Shown piece after piece: positions 37,932-49,038 of a stretch of DNA of 64,000 bases. This DNA comes from Leptospira kirschneri serovar Cynopteri str. 3522 CT (GTDB taxonomy: Bacteria > Spirochaetota > Leptospiria > Leptospirales > Leptospiraceae), in NCBI RefSeq assembly GCF_000243695.2, contig NZ_AHMN02000020.1:16001-80000 (forward strand), read 5' to 3'. Below the pieces are notes generated by a model. That model was given only the letters and a program-made list of their open reading frames with translations. It ran no database searches and was not told where the DNA came from. A program made the position numbers and the translations under genes. Every line of letters begins with the position of its first letter. The stretch's first letter is position 1.

Positions 37932-38037
37932 ATAGAGTTGTTGAAAAATTCCATAGTGAAAATTCGTAAAATTGCTTCAATTGTCCATTTCAATCCAATA
38001 CAAACAGATCAAGAATTAATTTTTCAACAACTCTAAT
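37932..38037. repeat. Family B MITE-like repeat, near-consensus copy
   Basis: ATAGAGTTGTTGAAAAATTC at the left and TTAATTTTTCAACAACTCTA at the right are nearly perfect inverted repeats. Core CATAGTGAAAATTCGTAAAA, TTGCTTCAATTGTCC, AATACAAACAGATCAAG. Confidence 0.85.
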
Positions 38038-38040
38038 TTA

Positions 38041-38425
38041 TAAAATAGAAGTTTATAATACTTGGATCTATCGTATTCAAGTGTAGGAACTATTACAAAA
38101 CTTAGGTTTGTCTATAAAATGATGTGGGAACTCTCACAAACCACGATTTTACGAGTAAATTCTAAAGTTGTGGGAACTACTACTTTTAGAAAATTTTTAC
38201 TCGCGCTGAACCCATGTTAAAATGGGATTTAAATTTTAGTGATGGCCGCAAAACAGCGGTTTTGTGTAGAAAATCGGATGGGCGATGATTCTTTTGACGT
38301 TTCATAGTAGTTCCCACAATTCCCAAAGTTTAACTGTAAATTCACGATTTGTGAGTTCCCGCAGATTAAGTCGTATAATAAATTTTTAAACATTTATTTT
38401 TTGTGATTCTAGTCGGGGAGTTCCC
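38041..38425 (-). repeat. Family C repeat, inverted copy
   Basis: Reverse of the 31850 copy: begins ATAGAAGTTTATAA, then GTGTAGGAACTATTAC, GTGGGAACTCTCACAAACC, GTGGGAACTACTACTTTTAG, AAAATGGGATTTAAATTTTA, GGCCGCAAAACAGCGGTTTT, ATAGTAGTTCCCACAATTCC. It begins 4 bp after the family B element. Confidence 0.78.
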
Positions 38426-38579
38426 ACATTTATTTTTATGGAAAAATCAGGTTTTTATAAAACAAATCTCTTATGCCCTGCTCACTGGTTTTTCAGAATT
38501 GAATGTGTAATTAAAATTGTTTTAAATTCGAATTGACAGTGTAGGTTCAGACCCAAACCATTGACTCAGGATGGTCCAA

Positions 38580-39530
38580 ATGAATAGGATTTTGTCCATT
38601 TTCACTTTTATCTCGATTCTATTTCTACTGAGCGTTTGTAAAGAACCGGATCGAAAAATAGAATTAGAAAGTTTCGTCGTAAAAAATGTAATTCATCCTA
38701 ATAACAATCCATATAATAAAGATAAGGTGGAGTTGGGGAAACTGCTTTATTTTGATAAACGACTTTCACTCAAAGGAGACACGAACTGCGCCATTTGTCA
38801 TTCGGTGGAAATACTGGATCTAGAAAAAAATTCTCTGCCTAAAAATAAGATTCATAATTCTTCGGCTCCTTCTCTTACCAATGTAGGTTTGTATAAAGAC
38901 GTATTTATGGACTCTCAAGCAAATGATTTGGAAGAGATCGTAAAAGAAAGAATTCATACGACTGTAATGCTTAAAGATGAAAAAACTATCGTAGCCAGAC
39001 TCAATCGTGTTCAGGTATACAGAGAACTTTTTGAAAAATCTTTTGGTTCTCCTGAAATAACCATGGATCGGATCGTAAAAGCGATTTCAGCATTTGAAAG
39101 GACGATTCTATCTAAAAATTCTAAATTTGATCGTTACGTGATGGGAGAAGAATCCGCGCTTTCTCCGGCCCAAAAAAGAGGATTAGACGTATTTATGAAC
39201 AAGGCGAAATGTTTTCAGTGTCACAAAGGACCGAACTTTTCGGATTCCGAAAAACATACTACTGGTCTAAGTGGAATCACTCAAAAGGTGAGAACTCCAA
39301 GTCTTAGGGACGTTAGCAAGAAAAACAAATTCATGCATAACGGAGAATTTACAAATTTAGAAGACGCAGTAAATCATTTCGTAAATGGAGGGGCAAAAAA
39401 TTCGATCCAAGACCCACTTCTAAAAGAATCTACAATTACTGAAGAAGAGAAAAAGGATTTAGTTGAATTTTTAAAATCTCTCGAAGGTGAATTTCAACTA
39501 TTAGAAATACCTAAAATACCAAAGGCATAA
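38580..39530 (+). CDS. Di-haem cytochrome c peroxidase/MauG-family lipoprotein
   Basis: 316 residues from the ATG at 38580, which has AGGATGG 5-11 bases before it; an ATG at 38571 is an alternative. Signal and lipobox LFLLSVC place the lipidated cysteine at about residue 20. Two CxxCH haem sites are present: CAICH near residue 70 and CFQCH near 214. Family features LGKLLYFDKRLSLKGDTNC, LRDVSKKNKFMHNGEFTNLE and VNHFVNGG are visible. The enzyme would reduce hydrogen peroxide in the periplasm or at the envelope, important in a bacterium that meets host oxidants. The length matches bacterial CCP. A shared bidirectional terminator separates it from ompL1. Confidence 0.93.
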   Translation: MNRILSIFTFISILFLLSVCKEPDRKIELESFVVKNVIHPNNNPYNKDKVELGKLLYFDKRLSLKGDTNCAICHSVEILDLEKNSLPKNKIHNSSAPSLTNVGLYKDVFMDSQANDLEEIVKERIHTTVMLKDEKTIVARLNRVQVYRELFEKSFGSPEITMDRIVKAISAFERTILSKNSKFDRYVMGEESALSPAQKRGLDVFMNKAKCFQCHKGPNFSDSEKHTTGLSGITQKVRTPSLRDVSKKNKFMHNGEFTNLEDAVNHFVNGGAKNSIQDPLLKESTITEEEKKDLVEFLKSLEGEFQLLEIPKIPKA

Positions 39531-39609
39531 AAATTTTTTAATATAACTATATTTATAAAAACTGCTTTAGAATAGTCGTTGATAGGTTATAAGAACAGGT
39601 TTAGAAAAT

Positions 39610-39638
39610 AAAAAGGCTCTCTAAAAGAGAGCCTTTTT
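39610..39638. terminator. Bidirectional terminator between peroxidase gene and ompL1
   Basis: AAAAAGGCTCTCT and AGAGAGCCTTTTT form a perfect 13-bp stem with a 3-base loop. A-run on one side and T-run on the other allow use from both strands, ending the convergent genes. Confidence 0.9.
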
Positions 39639-39668
39639 AAATTAGAAATCGTTATTATTGATTGAATC

Positions 39669-40631
39669 TTAGAGTTCGTGTTTATAACCGAATCTGTAGA
39701 TTTGCCCACCGACAACGATCGGATACGCTGGAAAAGGAGAAAGATTCGTGGCTCCTCCAGCAGATTGAGTTTTACCAACTGCATACGCAGCAGACATGAT
39801 CGTTTCTAATTCAAGAAAAACGTGTCCTTTGTCGGTTACTCTGGCTTGGGTTCCAATTAAAAAGTTAGGAGCAATTCCAGAAGTTCTAAAACGAACGTGC
39901 TCACGAGTAGTGATTGGATCCGTTCCGTCTGCGATTAAGTTTGCAACACTTCCTGCTCCCGCTGCGGCTAAAATGTCATGACCTCCTTTGAGGTTATTGG
40001 ATCCGTTTAAACTCCATCCACCGTTAAAGTAGTTCAGACCGGCTCCCATATACACAGCAGCGTCTTCAGTAACATTCAATTTAATACCAACAGTTGCAGG
40101 AATGACGATAGAACTAAATCCCCAGGTCATGTCTACAATGCTATAACCAGCGATGTCCGCTTTTGTAATACCACCGGAAATTTTTTGAGTATATTCTGCA
40201 GCAACTCTCCAGAAAAAATATTTACCAAAGTCGGATTCGTAACCTACCATCAAATTTCCTCCGACCATGGCTCCTTTGGTGCTTCTCGCATTGATCAAAC
40301 CGCCAGTAGTTCTATCGAGGGTAATCAATTTATTTTCAGCGGGAATCGCTTTTCTAGGAGCAACTCCTAGATAATTTCCTTCACCTGCAGGTTTTCCTGG
40401 ATTTTGTACACAAGTAGGATCGTTTGGACCTACTGTACAAGTATCTGTTGATCGGACTGGACCATAATAACTCGCAGCGTCCAAACCGTCTTTAGTGATG
40501 GTTCCTCCTAATTGTCCCAGGTCTAACTGTAACCCAAATCCTACAATTGCATATGTTTTTGCACTTAGGCTTGCAGCCGAAGATAGTGCTACGGCTAAAA
40601 TGAGCAATGCCTTACTTATGTTACGGATCAT
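39669..40631 (-). CDS. ompL1: Outer-membrane porin OmpL1
   Basis: 320 residues from the ATG at 40631, chosen because AAGGAG lies 6 bp upstream and the signal peptide then starts correctly (MIRNISKALLILAVALSSAA followed by SLSAK). The frame is open 17 codons further. I recognise the sequence from memory as the leptospiral surface porin OmpL1: TYAIVGFGLQLDLGQLGG, DACAASYYGP-like loop DAASYYGPVRSTD, AAEYTQKISGGITKADIAGY, and the end PIVVGGQIYRFGYKHEL. A two-cysteine loop (CTVGPNDPTC) lies near residues 65-75. It forms a beta-barrel trimer, is surface exposed and varies by mosaicism between strains. It is monocistronic with a strong terminator. Confidence 0.96.
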   Translation of the reverse strand: MIRNISKALLILAVALSSAASLSAKTYAIVGFGLQLDLGQLGGTITKDGLDAASYYGPVRSTDTCTVGPNDPTCVQNPGKPAGEGNYLGVAPRKAIPAENKLITLDRTTGGLINARSTKGAMVGGNLMVGYESDFGKYFFWRVAAEYTQKISGGITKADIAGYSIVDMTWGFSSIVIPATVGIKLNVTEDAAVYMGAGLNYFNGGWSLNGSNNLKGGHDILAAAGAGSVANLIADGTDPITTREHVRFRTSGIAPNFLIGTQARVTDKGHVFLELETIMSAAYAVGKTQSAGGATNLSPFPAYPIVVGGQIYRFGYKHEL

Positions 40632-41191
40632 TGATAACTCCTTACTCACGATTCGATTGGAATTTGATTGTGTTTCCGGCAAGATTTGTATTTGGCTCTT
40701 GAATCCGGATACAGGGGGAACTTTAGAAGTTCATAGATTAGTGTCAAACAGGTTTTCGTAAAAAGGTTGAAAAGTTCCTAAAATTCTACAAAGGAAAATA
40801 AAAATGAATTTTCTTTTTTATATCGTTTGTTATATGTCCTTAAAAAATCCTGAACGAATGTTATGATAGAAGTTATATTCAATTTCTTGAGTGATTGAAC
40901 ATAAATCTTATTTTTATTTTTTAATTTTGATTTTAGCAATATAAAAAATATCCATTCTTCCGGATAAAAATAGAAGGTTCTATTTAAGTTTTACTAACAA
41001 ATTATCCAATAAACATTCAATATAAAATACAGACGATTTTTAAATTCAAAGATAAGAATTTTAAAATCACTATCTGCGTAAAATGAATGTTTTGCGACTT
41101 TGAAAACTCATTTTTATAGAGGATTTTCGAAACATAAAATCAGCAAGTTAGAGGAAAATTCTATCCGTTGATTTTTACTCAGGACTCTAAA
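40632..41191. other. Intergenic DNA upstream of ompL1
   Basis: AT-rich, no gene. The ompL1 promoter must lie in the right-hand neighbourhood of 40640-40760; TTGACA occurs on the minus strand near 40742, but I find no good partner -10 box. The ACAGACGATTTTTAAATTC and AAGATAAGAATTTTAAAATC words near 41030 recur at 16095. Confidence 0.4.
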
Positions 41192-41302
<111 letters not shown>

Positions 41303-41337
41303 ATAATAAAGTAACCAGTCTTTTATACTTCAATAAT

Positions 41338-41442
41338 AGAGTGTTGAAAAATTCCATAATGGCGATTAACAAAACTACTTTAATTGTCCATTTCAATGTA
41401 ACGAAAAACAGATGGAGAATTCATTTTTCGATAACTCCAATA
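41338..41442. repeat. Family B MITE-like repeat
   Basis: Left TAGAGTGTTGAAAAATTCCA, right TTCATTTTTCGATAACTCCA. It lies 35 bp from the family A element before it. Confidence 0.75.
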
Positions 41443-41628
41443 ACAAAAGAATGTTAAAAAACTATAAATCGTACAATACAACGATTTCTATCGGAATTAC
41501 CACGATTCAAAAAGATTCATTCTAAGTTTTTGAGACAGACTCTTTACAAAAAGTAATTTTAATATCAAATTGAATTCTTTTTGAAAGTTTATTTTATGCG
41601 GTAGGAAAAATTTACAAGACAACAAAAA

Positions 41629-41658
41629 CATCCGGGCCAAAGGAAAAAAGCCCGGATG
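41629..41658 (-). terminator. Terminator of the thiolase gene
   Basis: On the minus strand CATCCGGGC pairs with GCCCGGATG around a 12-base loop and is followed by TTTTTGTTG. It lies 11 bp after the stop. Confidence 0.82.
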
Positions 41659-41669
41659 AAGTAAAGAAT

Positions 41670-42881
41670 TTATATTCTTTCAATGATTGTGGCGATCCCC
41701 ATACCACCGCCGATACAAAGAGTAATCAACGCATAACGTTTTTGTCTTCTTTCAAGTTCGTCTAACGCGGTTCCTAGAAGGATTGCGCCGGTTGCTCCGA
41801 GAGGGTGTCCAAGAGAAATGGAACCTCCATTGACGTTGATTTTTTCGAGAGGAATTCCAAGAGATCTTTGAGTATAAAGAACCACTGAAGCGAACGCTTC
41901 GTTAATTTCCCAAAGGTCTATATCTTCTGGTTTGAGTCCTGCCATTGCCAACGCTTTTTTAGAAGCGGAAACAGGTCCCGTTAACATAATCGTAGGGTCT
42001 TCACCGGTAGAAGCCATAGCGGCGATTCTTGCGCGAGGTTTTAAGCCGTATTTTTTAATTCCTTCATCAGAAGCAAGAAGAACGGAAGCGGCTCCGTCTA
42101 CGATTCCAGAAGAGTTGCCTAACGTGTGGATATGATTGATTTTTCCAATTTCCGGATAAGATTTAAGAGCGATTGCATCTAATTCTTTTTCTCCGATCGT
42201 TTTAAAAACGGGAGCCAAATCCGAAAGCCATTCAAATGTAGATTCGATTCTAGGATTTTCATCTGTATCTACTACGGTTCCATCTTCTGTTTTTACTGGA
42301 ATGATCGATTTTTTAAAGTAACCTTCTTTGATTGCTTTGTCTGCTTTGATTTGGGAAGATTCTGCAAAACGATCCGCTTCTTCGCGGGAGATTCCAAACT
42401 TAGTGGCGATTAGATCCGCAGAAATTCCTTGAGGAACTAAATTATAATGTTTTTGAATATTCGGATTTCCGATATTAAAATCTCTTCCGTTCATATCGGC
42501 TCCCATTTTGACTCTGGACATGGATTCAACTCCTCCACCCAGAGCAATTTGCATAGAACCGGATTGAACGTGATTTGCTGCGTTGTTCACTGCTTGTAGA
42601 CCGGAACCGCAAAAACGGTTCACGGTGTAACCAGGAACTGAGTTTGGCCAAAGAGCTGACATGACAGCATAACGTGCAATACAAGCCGCTTGGTCGTCTA
42701 CTTGAGATACACATCCCATGACTACTTCTTCTACAATTTCAGGTTTGATTCCGTTTCTTTCCTGAATTGCATTTAAGGTGGCGGCGGAAAGTTCTTGCGG
42801 ATGAATACTTGCAAGTGTTCCTCTTTTTTTACCTTTTCCTCTTGGAGTTCTAACTGCATCGATTACATAAGCGTTTGACAT
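41670..42881 (-). CDS. Acetyl-CoA acetyltransferase (thiolase)
   Basis: 403 residues from the ATG at 42881 ([20 protein letters not shown]). The frame is open 27 codons further up, but GAGGTAG before this ATG and the family's usual start favour it. Catalytic residues: nucleophile cysteine in [15 protein letters not shown] near residue 92, GHPLGATGA with the histidine near 360, and CIGGGMGIA near 390. NEAFASVV completes the set. It cleaves or forms acetoacetyl-CoA or 3-ketoacyl-CoA. In context with the acyl-CoA dehydrogenase 5 kb away it fits beta-oxidation, though a biosynthetic role is possible. Monocistronic with its own terminator. Confidence 0.95.
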   Translation of the reverse strand: MSNAYVIDAVRTPRGKGKKRGTLASIHPQELSAATLNAIQERNGIKPEIVEEVVMGCVSQVDDQAACIARYAVMSALWPNSVPGYTVNRFCGSGLQAVNNAANHVQSGSMQIALGGGVESMSRVKMGADMNGRDFNIGNPNIQKHYNLVPQGISADLIATKFGISREEADRFAESSQIKADKAIKEGYFKKSIIPVKTEDGTVVDTDENPRIESTFEWLSDLAPVFKTIGEKELDAIALKSYPEIGKINHIHTLGNSSGIVDGAASVLLASDEGIKKYGLKPRARIAAMASTGEDPTIMLTGPVSASKKALAMAGLKPEDIDLWEINEAFASVVLYTQRSLGIPLEKINVNGGSISLGHPLGATGAILLGTALDELERRQKRYALITLCIGGGMGIATIIERI

Positions 42882-43697
42882 TGTTCTACCTCGCTGCTTA
42901 ATTTCGCCTTTCGGCGATTTCATGAACAGCTGTTTAGTGAATTTGGGTATTTCGGTTTCCATTTTGAAGAGGCGGGGAAGTTTGCAATTCTTTTTGTTGG
43001 AACTTTATGAAGGATCGTTCAAAGTATATTGGAATGAATTGTATAATAATACCATAAATTTTGAAACAAATCTTGGTTTTAGAAGTGAAAATTCAGGCGC
43101 GGTTATTCAGAAACTATAGATTAAACGTGAGTTTGGCGTAAGAAAATGAGAAAGAATTTTCTAAAAATATTGAAGAAGCCTTGAGGATTGGAGAAACTTC
43201 TACAATTCAGAGAGGTCACACAGTTCTCTCGGAGGATTTACTTTGCAGGAACATTTAAAGACCAACACTTTACACAACACTAAAAATGTAAGTTTTTCAC
43301 ATTTTAAAATTGATTCGTAAAATCATGGTTTGTGTTAGTTCCCACATTTTACGTTAAACAGTACTTTATAATAAAAAATTATTTTTTATATACTACTCGG
43401 ATGTATAAAAACAGATCAAAAATTAATTGTTGACTTTGTAAAGATGTGGAAGCCATTCAAAAAATGGTGTTTAATCCTGATTTGTTGAAGGAGATCCCAC
43501 ATCAGAATAAGTATTATTTTTATACGTCTGAATAGTCAGTGGGAATTTAAAAAAGAATCTTTTTTAAGATTTAAAGATAGCTATCTTCAAATTCAAAAAT
43601 TATTTCTTAAAGGTTTTTAAAAATAGTGATTCCTACATTTTTTAAAGAGATTAAATTTAAAATTTGTAAGAGTTCTTGATAAAAATTTAAATGAATT
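42882..43697. repeat. Intergenic DNA with repeat remnants
   Basis: No gene. TAAACGTGAGTTTGGCGTAA (about 43121) with AAAGAATTTTCTAAAAATAT is a family C/A start; GTTAGTTCCCACATTTTACG lies near 43336. The 100 bp next to 42881 are the thiolase leader. Confidence 0.45.
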
Positions 43698-43725
43698 CGT
43701 TCCATCAATCCAATAGGATGGAACG
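43698..43725 (-). terminator. Hairpin after the AraC-type gene
   Basis: CGTTCCATC and GATGGAACG form a 9-bp stem with a 10-base loop, just past the stop at 43732. On the minus strand the T-run is weak (AATTCATTTAAATTTTT), so the stem may stabilise the mRNA rather than end it. Confidence 0.5.
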
Positions 43726-43731
43726 CAAAAG

Positions 43732-44907
43732 TTATCCTAATTGGTTTTGGAGTTCCAAGGTTATAGAAGGAATCGTTTGATGAAGTACATAGTTTCTAAA
43801 TTCTTTTGGAGGTTTGCCGGTAAATTTTAGACAAGCTCTTCTGAAAGAAGAAGGAGAATTGAAGCCACTCGCCAAAGCCACTTCTAAAAGATTAATATCC
43901 GGTCTTTGTTCGATCATACGTTTAGCTTCTTCTAATCTATGAAAGCTTAAAAAATCCGTAAAACTGAGATCTTTATAATTGTTCAAATAGTAAGAAGCTT
44001 GGTGAAGTGAAAGCCCGATATAAGCTGAAAAATCGGACAAACGAATTTCTTCGTCCAAATATTCTCTATCTTCCACAAATTTTTGAATTTTCTCTTCGAT
44101 ACGCGAGATGTCTAAACGTTCGACTAAATTTTTAGGATTGGTTTGTAGAGTTTGTGTTTTACTATCTTCCGATTTAACTTCCATCAGTTCGCTAGAAAAA
44201 CTCACTTTCCAAAATTCAGGATGATTGTATTCTAATATGAAAAAATAAATAATGAAAAATCCCGTAAAAGAAAGTGCAAGGATCATCAAGTTCGGAGCAT
44301 CTAGCCACATTCCGATCGAATGTATGATGAGTGCCGTACAAAGTGTAAAATTTTGAACCGGATAATTGAGATAGATTTTTTTCATCTTATTTTTAATTGC
44401 ATAATAAAGATTAAAAATCCCAGCGGAGAATTGTAAGGTAAAAAGAACCGATTTTCCAAAATAAACGATCGAAATTAAGTTTTCTATCATTAGAGAAATG
44501 AGAAAGATTATTGGAAAAGAAAGAAAACTATATAGACTCAGACGTAGAGGATTTTGTAATACACCAAAAAGATACATGACGTAGAAAGTGGAAGATAAAG
44601 AAGCGCAAACCGCAAATCCATAGTAATAGGAAAAAAAGACGCGCTTTTCGAGATTTAACATTCCATTTGGATCCGAAGTCATAAGTGAAAAAGCTTTGCT
44701 ATGTCCGATAATTAAAAAGCAAGCGCTCATTAAAAAAATTCCTCGAACAAAATTTAAACGATTTTTAGTTGCTTTGTAAAAGCCAGAAAGGCCGGTCAGA
44801 AAACTGATTACTATGCTTGCAGAGTAAAGATATTCTAGATACCGGTTTAATACTTCCTTTAGAAAAATTAAATAATCAATAAAATTCAGATCCGGAAAAA
44901 AATCCAT
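43732..44907 (-). CDS. Membrane-bound AraC-family transcriptional regulator
   Basis: 391 residues. Residues about 25-240 carry seven hydrophobic helices (for example SASIVISFLTGLSGFYKATK, LYSFLSFPIIFLISLMIE, LMILALSFTGFFIIYFFILE). After a short linker comes an AraC/XylS DNA-binding domain (about 285-385) with SDFSAYIGLSLHQASYYLNN and NLLEVALASGFNSPSSFRRA as its two helix-turn-helix units. The layout, a 7TM sensor joined directly to a DNA-binding domain, is common in Leptospira and would bind DNA while held at the inner membrane. The signal is unknown, and no target operator can be picked out. Confidence 0.9.
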   Translation of the reverse strand: MDFFPDLNFIDYLIFLKEVLNRYLEYLYSASIVISFLTGLSGFYKATKNRLNFVRGIFLMSACFLIIGHSKAFSLMTSDPNGMLNLEKRVFFSYYYGFAVCASLSSTFYVMYLFGVLQNPLRLSLYSFLSFPIIFLISLMIENLISIVYFGKSVLFTLQFSAGIFNLYYAIKNKMKKIYLNYPVQNFTLCTALIIHSIGMWLDAPNLMILALSFTGFFIIYFFILEYNHPEFWKVSFSSELMEVKSEDSKTQTLQTNPKNLVERLDISRIEEKIQKFVEDREYLDEEIRLSDFSAYIGLSLHQASYYLNNYKDLSFTDFLSFHRLEEAKRMIEQRPDINLLEVALASGFNSPSSFRRACLKFTGKPPKEFRNYVLHQTIPSITLELQNQLG

Positions 44908-45472
44908 TCTACTCTCACCTCTAACGTTTTTTTGACCTAAGATATTTGGAAATTTAAAAATCCATTTGTTAAGTCAAGACGATCAAAATAAATATTTTAT
45001 TTCCTAAAAATATAAACGGACTCTTGTACTCAAACCAAATCGAAGGATTTTTTCTCTTAAGATTGGAGGAATCAGTTCTAAATAAAAGTACTATCTACTT
45101 AGCTAAAAGTCTTTTCAGGATATAAAATGAAATAAAGGAGAATTCCGGACCCATTGAATTATAAATAGTTTATAAAATGAGAATGGATTGATGGTGTAAT
45201 TTTTGTGTCAAATTTTGTTAAACGAAATTAAATTGCATTAGAAAAGTATTAATTATTTTTAATTTATAATTATTCTAAAACGTTTATAAGTACGATCGGA
45301 GATACTCAGAGAAATTAAAATTTTGTTTAGGACCATTCAAATGAATTTTGAAGCTTGGATCGAATTCGAATGAATTTTATTTTATATTCATATAGAAATT
45401 AAGGAATTTTAGTTGGAAAGATTTTTGGATTGGTCCTAATAGAATTGGATTTTTGGGAGAGACATTTAACGC
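44908..45472. other. Intergenic DNA, no gene recognised
   Basis: AT-rich. TAAAATGAAATAAAGGAGAA (45124) looks like a ribosome site but opens no reading frame worth calling. Confidence 0.4.
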
Positions 45473-45765
45473 ATGTTGAGTGTAAGAAAATAAAAAAGAA
45501 TTTTTTAAAAGTATGAGTTCCCACATTTTAGAATTTGTTCGTAAAATTGTGATTTGTAATAGTTCCCACATCATTTTATAGACAAACTTAAGTTTTGTGG
45601 TAGTTCCCACACTTTGAATACGATAGATTCAATTGTTATAAACTTCTATTTTATAAATTGCGGTAGTTCCCACATTTTAGAAATCAATTTGCAAAATTTA
45701 GTCCTCAACTTTTTTCAAAAAAATGGAATCATGGTCAAACTCACGCTATTTAACGCGTGTTGAGT
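45473..45765 (+). repeat. Family C repeat, right half only
   Basis: TAACGCATGTTGAGTGTAAG, AATTTTTTAAAAGTATGAG, then AGTTCCCAC near 45516, 45561, 45602 and 45664, each in the reverse sense, and TCCTCAACTTTTTTCAAAAA. Corresponds to the right half of the 24680 and 31850 copies. Confidence 0.72.
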
Positions 45766-45841
45766 GTAAATATCTGTAAAAAGTTTTTATTCCAAAGTTC
45801 TTATTATTTTACATTTTAGTTACAATGATTTTTTTCTATTT

Positions 45842-46168
45842 TAACGTGAGTTCGACGTAAGAAAATCTGAGCGAATCCGGTTTGCCACAGATATCCCGGC
45901 CGGGCTATCTGTTTTGGTCAATAAATTGTATGAAAGAAACGTAATATACTACTTCACCTTAAGTTTTAAACGCGACCTGTCGAACGATCCATAGAGAGTG
46001 AGACGCTGAGTTACTTCGAACGACCCTTAGGAAGCGATGCATTGAGTTCAGGAGAGCGTTTTGCTTTAGTTTAATTTTGATTCTAAAATCTATTCAACTT
46101 GTGGGGCTGGTTATGATAGGGAGCCGTTTTGCTTTAGTTTCCTTTCGCATCTATCCTTTTCACGTTAT
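45842..46168 (+). repeat. Family A element, about 325 bp
   Basis: Begins TAACGTGAGTTCGACGTAAG, has GCGAATCCGGTTTGCCACAG and GGTCAATAAATTGTATG, several ACGATCC / GCGTTTTGCTTTAGTTTAAT blocks, and ends CTATCCTTTTCACGTTATTT. The right terminal repeat is partly lost. Confidence 0.7.
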
Positions 46169-47035
46169 TTTATGAGAAACGGTTCTTTACTACTCGGACG
46201 CATAATACATGAGCTTGTTTCAAAAGTTGGAATATACAACTTCCTTTAAAAACGGCCCACAATTCCGGATTAGACGTAATTTTTGAGAACCTCCGTATTT
46301 TTGTAAAATCGATGGGTTAATTTCGGGTATTATTTTTATACGTTCTGGTAGAATTCATTTGATAACTTGGGAGTTTGTAAGACACATAGAATTAGATAAA
46401 TTAGAAGTTGTATAATAAAATTTAATATTCAGAAATCTTTATGAACTCTAAAGACAAAAATATTAAGAGTTGAACTTTTGTATCTTATGTAATTCGGATT
46501 ATCAATTATCAAATTCATTTTATAGAATCCCCTTTGAAAATGTGGGAACTATTACATTTATAAAAAGTTTTTTATAAAACGATTGCAGAAGGCATTTTAC
46601 GCTAAACTGTAATTTGTTCGGACAAATCCTCTCATTCAAAAATTGGATTGAAATTGTGATAAAGTTTATTTCAGAATGATTGGCTTTTCGCATTCTAACT
46701 TTTAAAACAAGTTGGCATAGTATTGTTTTCATTCATCCAAGTAATAAAAACGCTGTTTCAGCACAAAATATTAAAAATATATTATATACATAGTTCAGAT
46801 TACTAAAATTAAAAGTTTTTACATCAATAAAGTAACATGGATTTTAAGTCTGATTTCCGTTTAGAGACAGAATTTTAGAAACTCTATTATATAATTCTAA
46901 GCGATCATCAAAATGGATGAAAAATTATCTAAGATTTGTGCAGCTTTGGTTTTTGAGATCAAAACAAATTTAGAGGTTTGCGAATGGGGAAGAAACGCTT
47001 GTCAAGAAAAGTCTTAATTTCAGAGTTAAGAATGT
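46169..47035. other. Intergenic DNA, no gene recognised
   Basis: AT-rich. One GTGGGAACTATTACATTT word near 46541. The trhO leader begins somewhere after 46900. Confidence 0.4.
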
Positions 47036-48127
47036 ATGGCAAACCAAGGTGATTTTCCGAAAAAGACTGAAATGAAAAAACGTCCACTTCATAATATCTA
47101 TGGAAAAGAGATTCTTCGCAAGCGTCTTGAAGAAGAAAATTTTTCCAGAACGACTCTTTCTTTTTATCGTTATGTGATTTTAGAAAACGTTCAGGAACTC
47201 AGAGATCAACTTTACGCCGAATGGGAAATACTCGGAGTTCTGGGAAGAATTTATATCGCAAGAGAGGGAATTAATGCGCAACTATCAATTCCTTCTCACA
47301 ATCTGGATTTTTTTAGAAAAAATTTAGATTCCAGAAATCAATTTAAGGATATGCCGTTTAAAATTGCGGTGGAAGACGATTCCAAGTCTTTTTTAAAACT
47401 CGATTTAAAAATAAAAAAGAAAATTGTAGCCGATGGATTGGACGATGATGCCTTTGATGTGACTAACGTTGGAAAACATCTTTCTGCGGAAGAATTTAAT
47501 CTTCAGATGGAAGATGAAAATTCTATCGTAGTGGATGTTAGAAATCATTACGAAAGTGAAATCGGTCATTTTGAAAACGCGATTCTTCCTCAGTCGGATA
47601 CGTTTCGTGAGGAACTTAGGATTTTGTTGGAGTTATTAAACGGAAAAGAAAATCATAAAATTCTAATGTATTGTACCGGAGGAATCCGTTGTGAAAAGGC
47701 GAGTGCCTGGCTTAGGCATCATGGATACAAGGACGTCAATCAACTTCATGGAGGAATCATTTCTTATGCCCATGAAGTTTCTCAACAGGGACTTAAATCT
47801 AAGTTTAAAGGCAAAAATTTTGTATTTGACGGAAGGCTTCAAGAGACGATCGGAAATGAAGTTATTTCTTCTTGTCATCAATGTGGTGCTAAATGCGATC
47901 GTCACGTAAACTGTGAAAATCCTGGATGTCATGTACTTTTTATTCAGTGTCCATCTTGTTCCGAAAAGTTTGAAGGATGTTGTACGTTAGAATGTAAAAC
48001 AGTTTTACATCTACCCAAAGAAAAACAAAAAGAAATTCGAAAAGGAAAGTTGAACGAAAATCGCTTTTTTTCGAAATCTAAAGTTCGTCCTAAAATTGCA
48101 GAACTCTATCGCAAGGATATGGCTTAA
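47036..48127 (+). CDS. trhO: tRNA uridine(34) hydroxylase, TrhO (YceA-like)
   Basis: 363 residues. An N-terminal ferredoxin-like domain ([37 protein letters not shown]) leads into a rhodanese domain with [19 protein letters not shown] and the active cysteine in [20 protein letters not shown]. The C-terminal tail has many cysteines ([35 protein letters not shown]) for zinc. TrhO proteins hydroxylate U34 in the anticodon of certain tRNAs. Some members end earlier; this is the long zinc-tail form. It is convergent with the BASS gene, only 4 bp apart, so their transcripts probably overlap. Confidence 0.9.
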   Translation: MANQGDFPKKTEMKKRPLHNIYGKEILRKRLEEENFSRTTLSFYRYVILENVQELRDQLYAEWEILGVLGRIYIAREGINAQLSIPSHNLDFFRKNLDSRNQFKDMPFKIAVEDDSKSFLKLDLKIKKKIVADGLDDDAFDVTNVGKHLSAEEFNLQMEDENSIVVDVRNHYESEIGHFENAILPQSDTFREELRILLELLNGKENHKILMYCTGGIRCEKASAWLRHHGYKDVNQLHGGIISYAHEVSQQGLKSKFKGKNFVFDGRLQETIGNEVISSCHQCGAKCDRHVNCENPGCHVLFIQCPSCSEKFEGCCTLECKTVLHLPKEKQKEIRKGKLNENRFFSKSKVRPKIAELYRKDMA

Positions 48128-48131
48128 ATTT

Positions 48132-49034
48132 TTAAAGTGTAGAAGTTCTTTTAGACCAAAACCAAGCCAGAGTTACTCCTGCAATTGCGTGCCAAATTCC
48201 CCAGGTCGCCGCTATAATTGCCATACTTCCCTGACCTTCAAAAAACGCGAAGATCAAAACAAGTCCTAGTCCCGAATTTTGAATTCCGGTTTCTATAGAA
48301 ATACAACGGGAATCCCTTTCGTCCAAACGCATCAGCTTTGAAAAATAATATCCCAATAAAAATCCAACCGCGTTCATTAGAAAAACGTAAAGGAATACTT
48401 TATGAATTACGTTCAAAAAAATCTGAAAGTTTGCAAAAAGTGCAATGAATAAAAACGCGGCAAAGATGAGAGCCGAAAGTATTCGGATCGGTTTAACAAT
48501 TTTTGCGGTCATTTTTGGTAGAATTTTTTTTGTCAAAAGACCCAGTAGGATCGGGATTATTAATATCATTAAGATTGCTTTAAATACGTCCCAGGTATTT
48601 AAGGAGATTGTTTTTAACGTTGTTTCTACAGGGGGATATAAATTTCCCCAGAAGAAAAAATTAAACGGAGTAATCAAGATTGCAAGCGCAGATGAAAACG
48701 CAGTAAGCGAAATGGAAAGAGCTGTGTTACCTTTTGCGAGTAGAGTGATAAAGTTTGAAATGTTACCTCCTGGACAGGCAGCTACTAAAAGCATTCCAAG
48801 TGCGATTCCGGGAGAAGGATTTAAAATCCAAAGAAGTAAATAAGTGGCAAACGGAAACAATACAAATTGGGACAGTATTCCGGTGATGGAAGATCTGGGT
48901 TTATCAACTAACAGTTTAAAATCTTCAAATTTAAGTTCTAAGGCGATTCCGTACATAATCAACCCTAAAAGTAAATTCAAAAAAGCTAAATTACTTTCAT
49001 TGAAATGAATCCGAACGGAATCTAATTCCTGCAT
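48132..49034 (-). CDS. Bile acid:sodium symporter family (BASS) transporter
   Basis: 300 residues, nearly all hydrophobic, with about ten helices. Family signs: [20 protein letters not shown] near the start, [21 protein letters not shown] (the conserved ACPGGxxSN crossover around residues 83-90), and [20 protein letters not shown] for the second crossover ([10 protein letters not shown]). These bind sodium and an organic acid. The substrate could be a keto acid or pantothenate-like molecule, as for other bacterial members. It follows the TauD-like gene by 4 bp on the same strand, so the two probably form an operon. Confidence 0.92.
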   Translation of the reverse strand: MQELDSVRIHFNESNLAFLNLLLGLIMYGIALELKFEDFKLLVDKPRSSITGILSQFVLFPFATYLLLWILNPSPGIALGMLLVAACPGGNISNFITLLAKGNTALSISLTAFSSALAILITPFNFFFWGNLYPPVETTLKTISLNTWDVFKAILMILIIPILLGLLTKKILPKMTAKIVKPIRILSALIFAAFLFIALFANFQIFLNVIHKVFLYVFLMNAVGFLLGYYFSKLMRLDERDSRCISIETGIQNSGLGLVLIFAFFEGQGSMAIIAATWGIWHAIAGVTLAWFWSKRTSTL

Positions 49035-49038
49035 GTTT

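Noticed and set aside
45377..45610. Minus-strand frame with MWELLQ-type peptide
   Set aside because: Translation of GTGGGAACT repeats gives WELLQ-like words wherever they occur; the frame lies in the family C fragment and has no other support. The same holds for 24771-25001.
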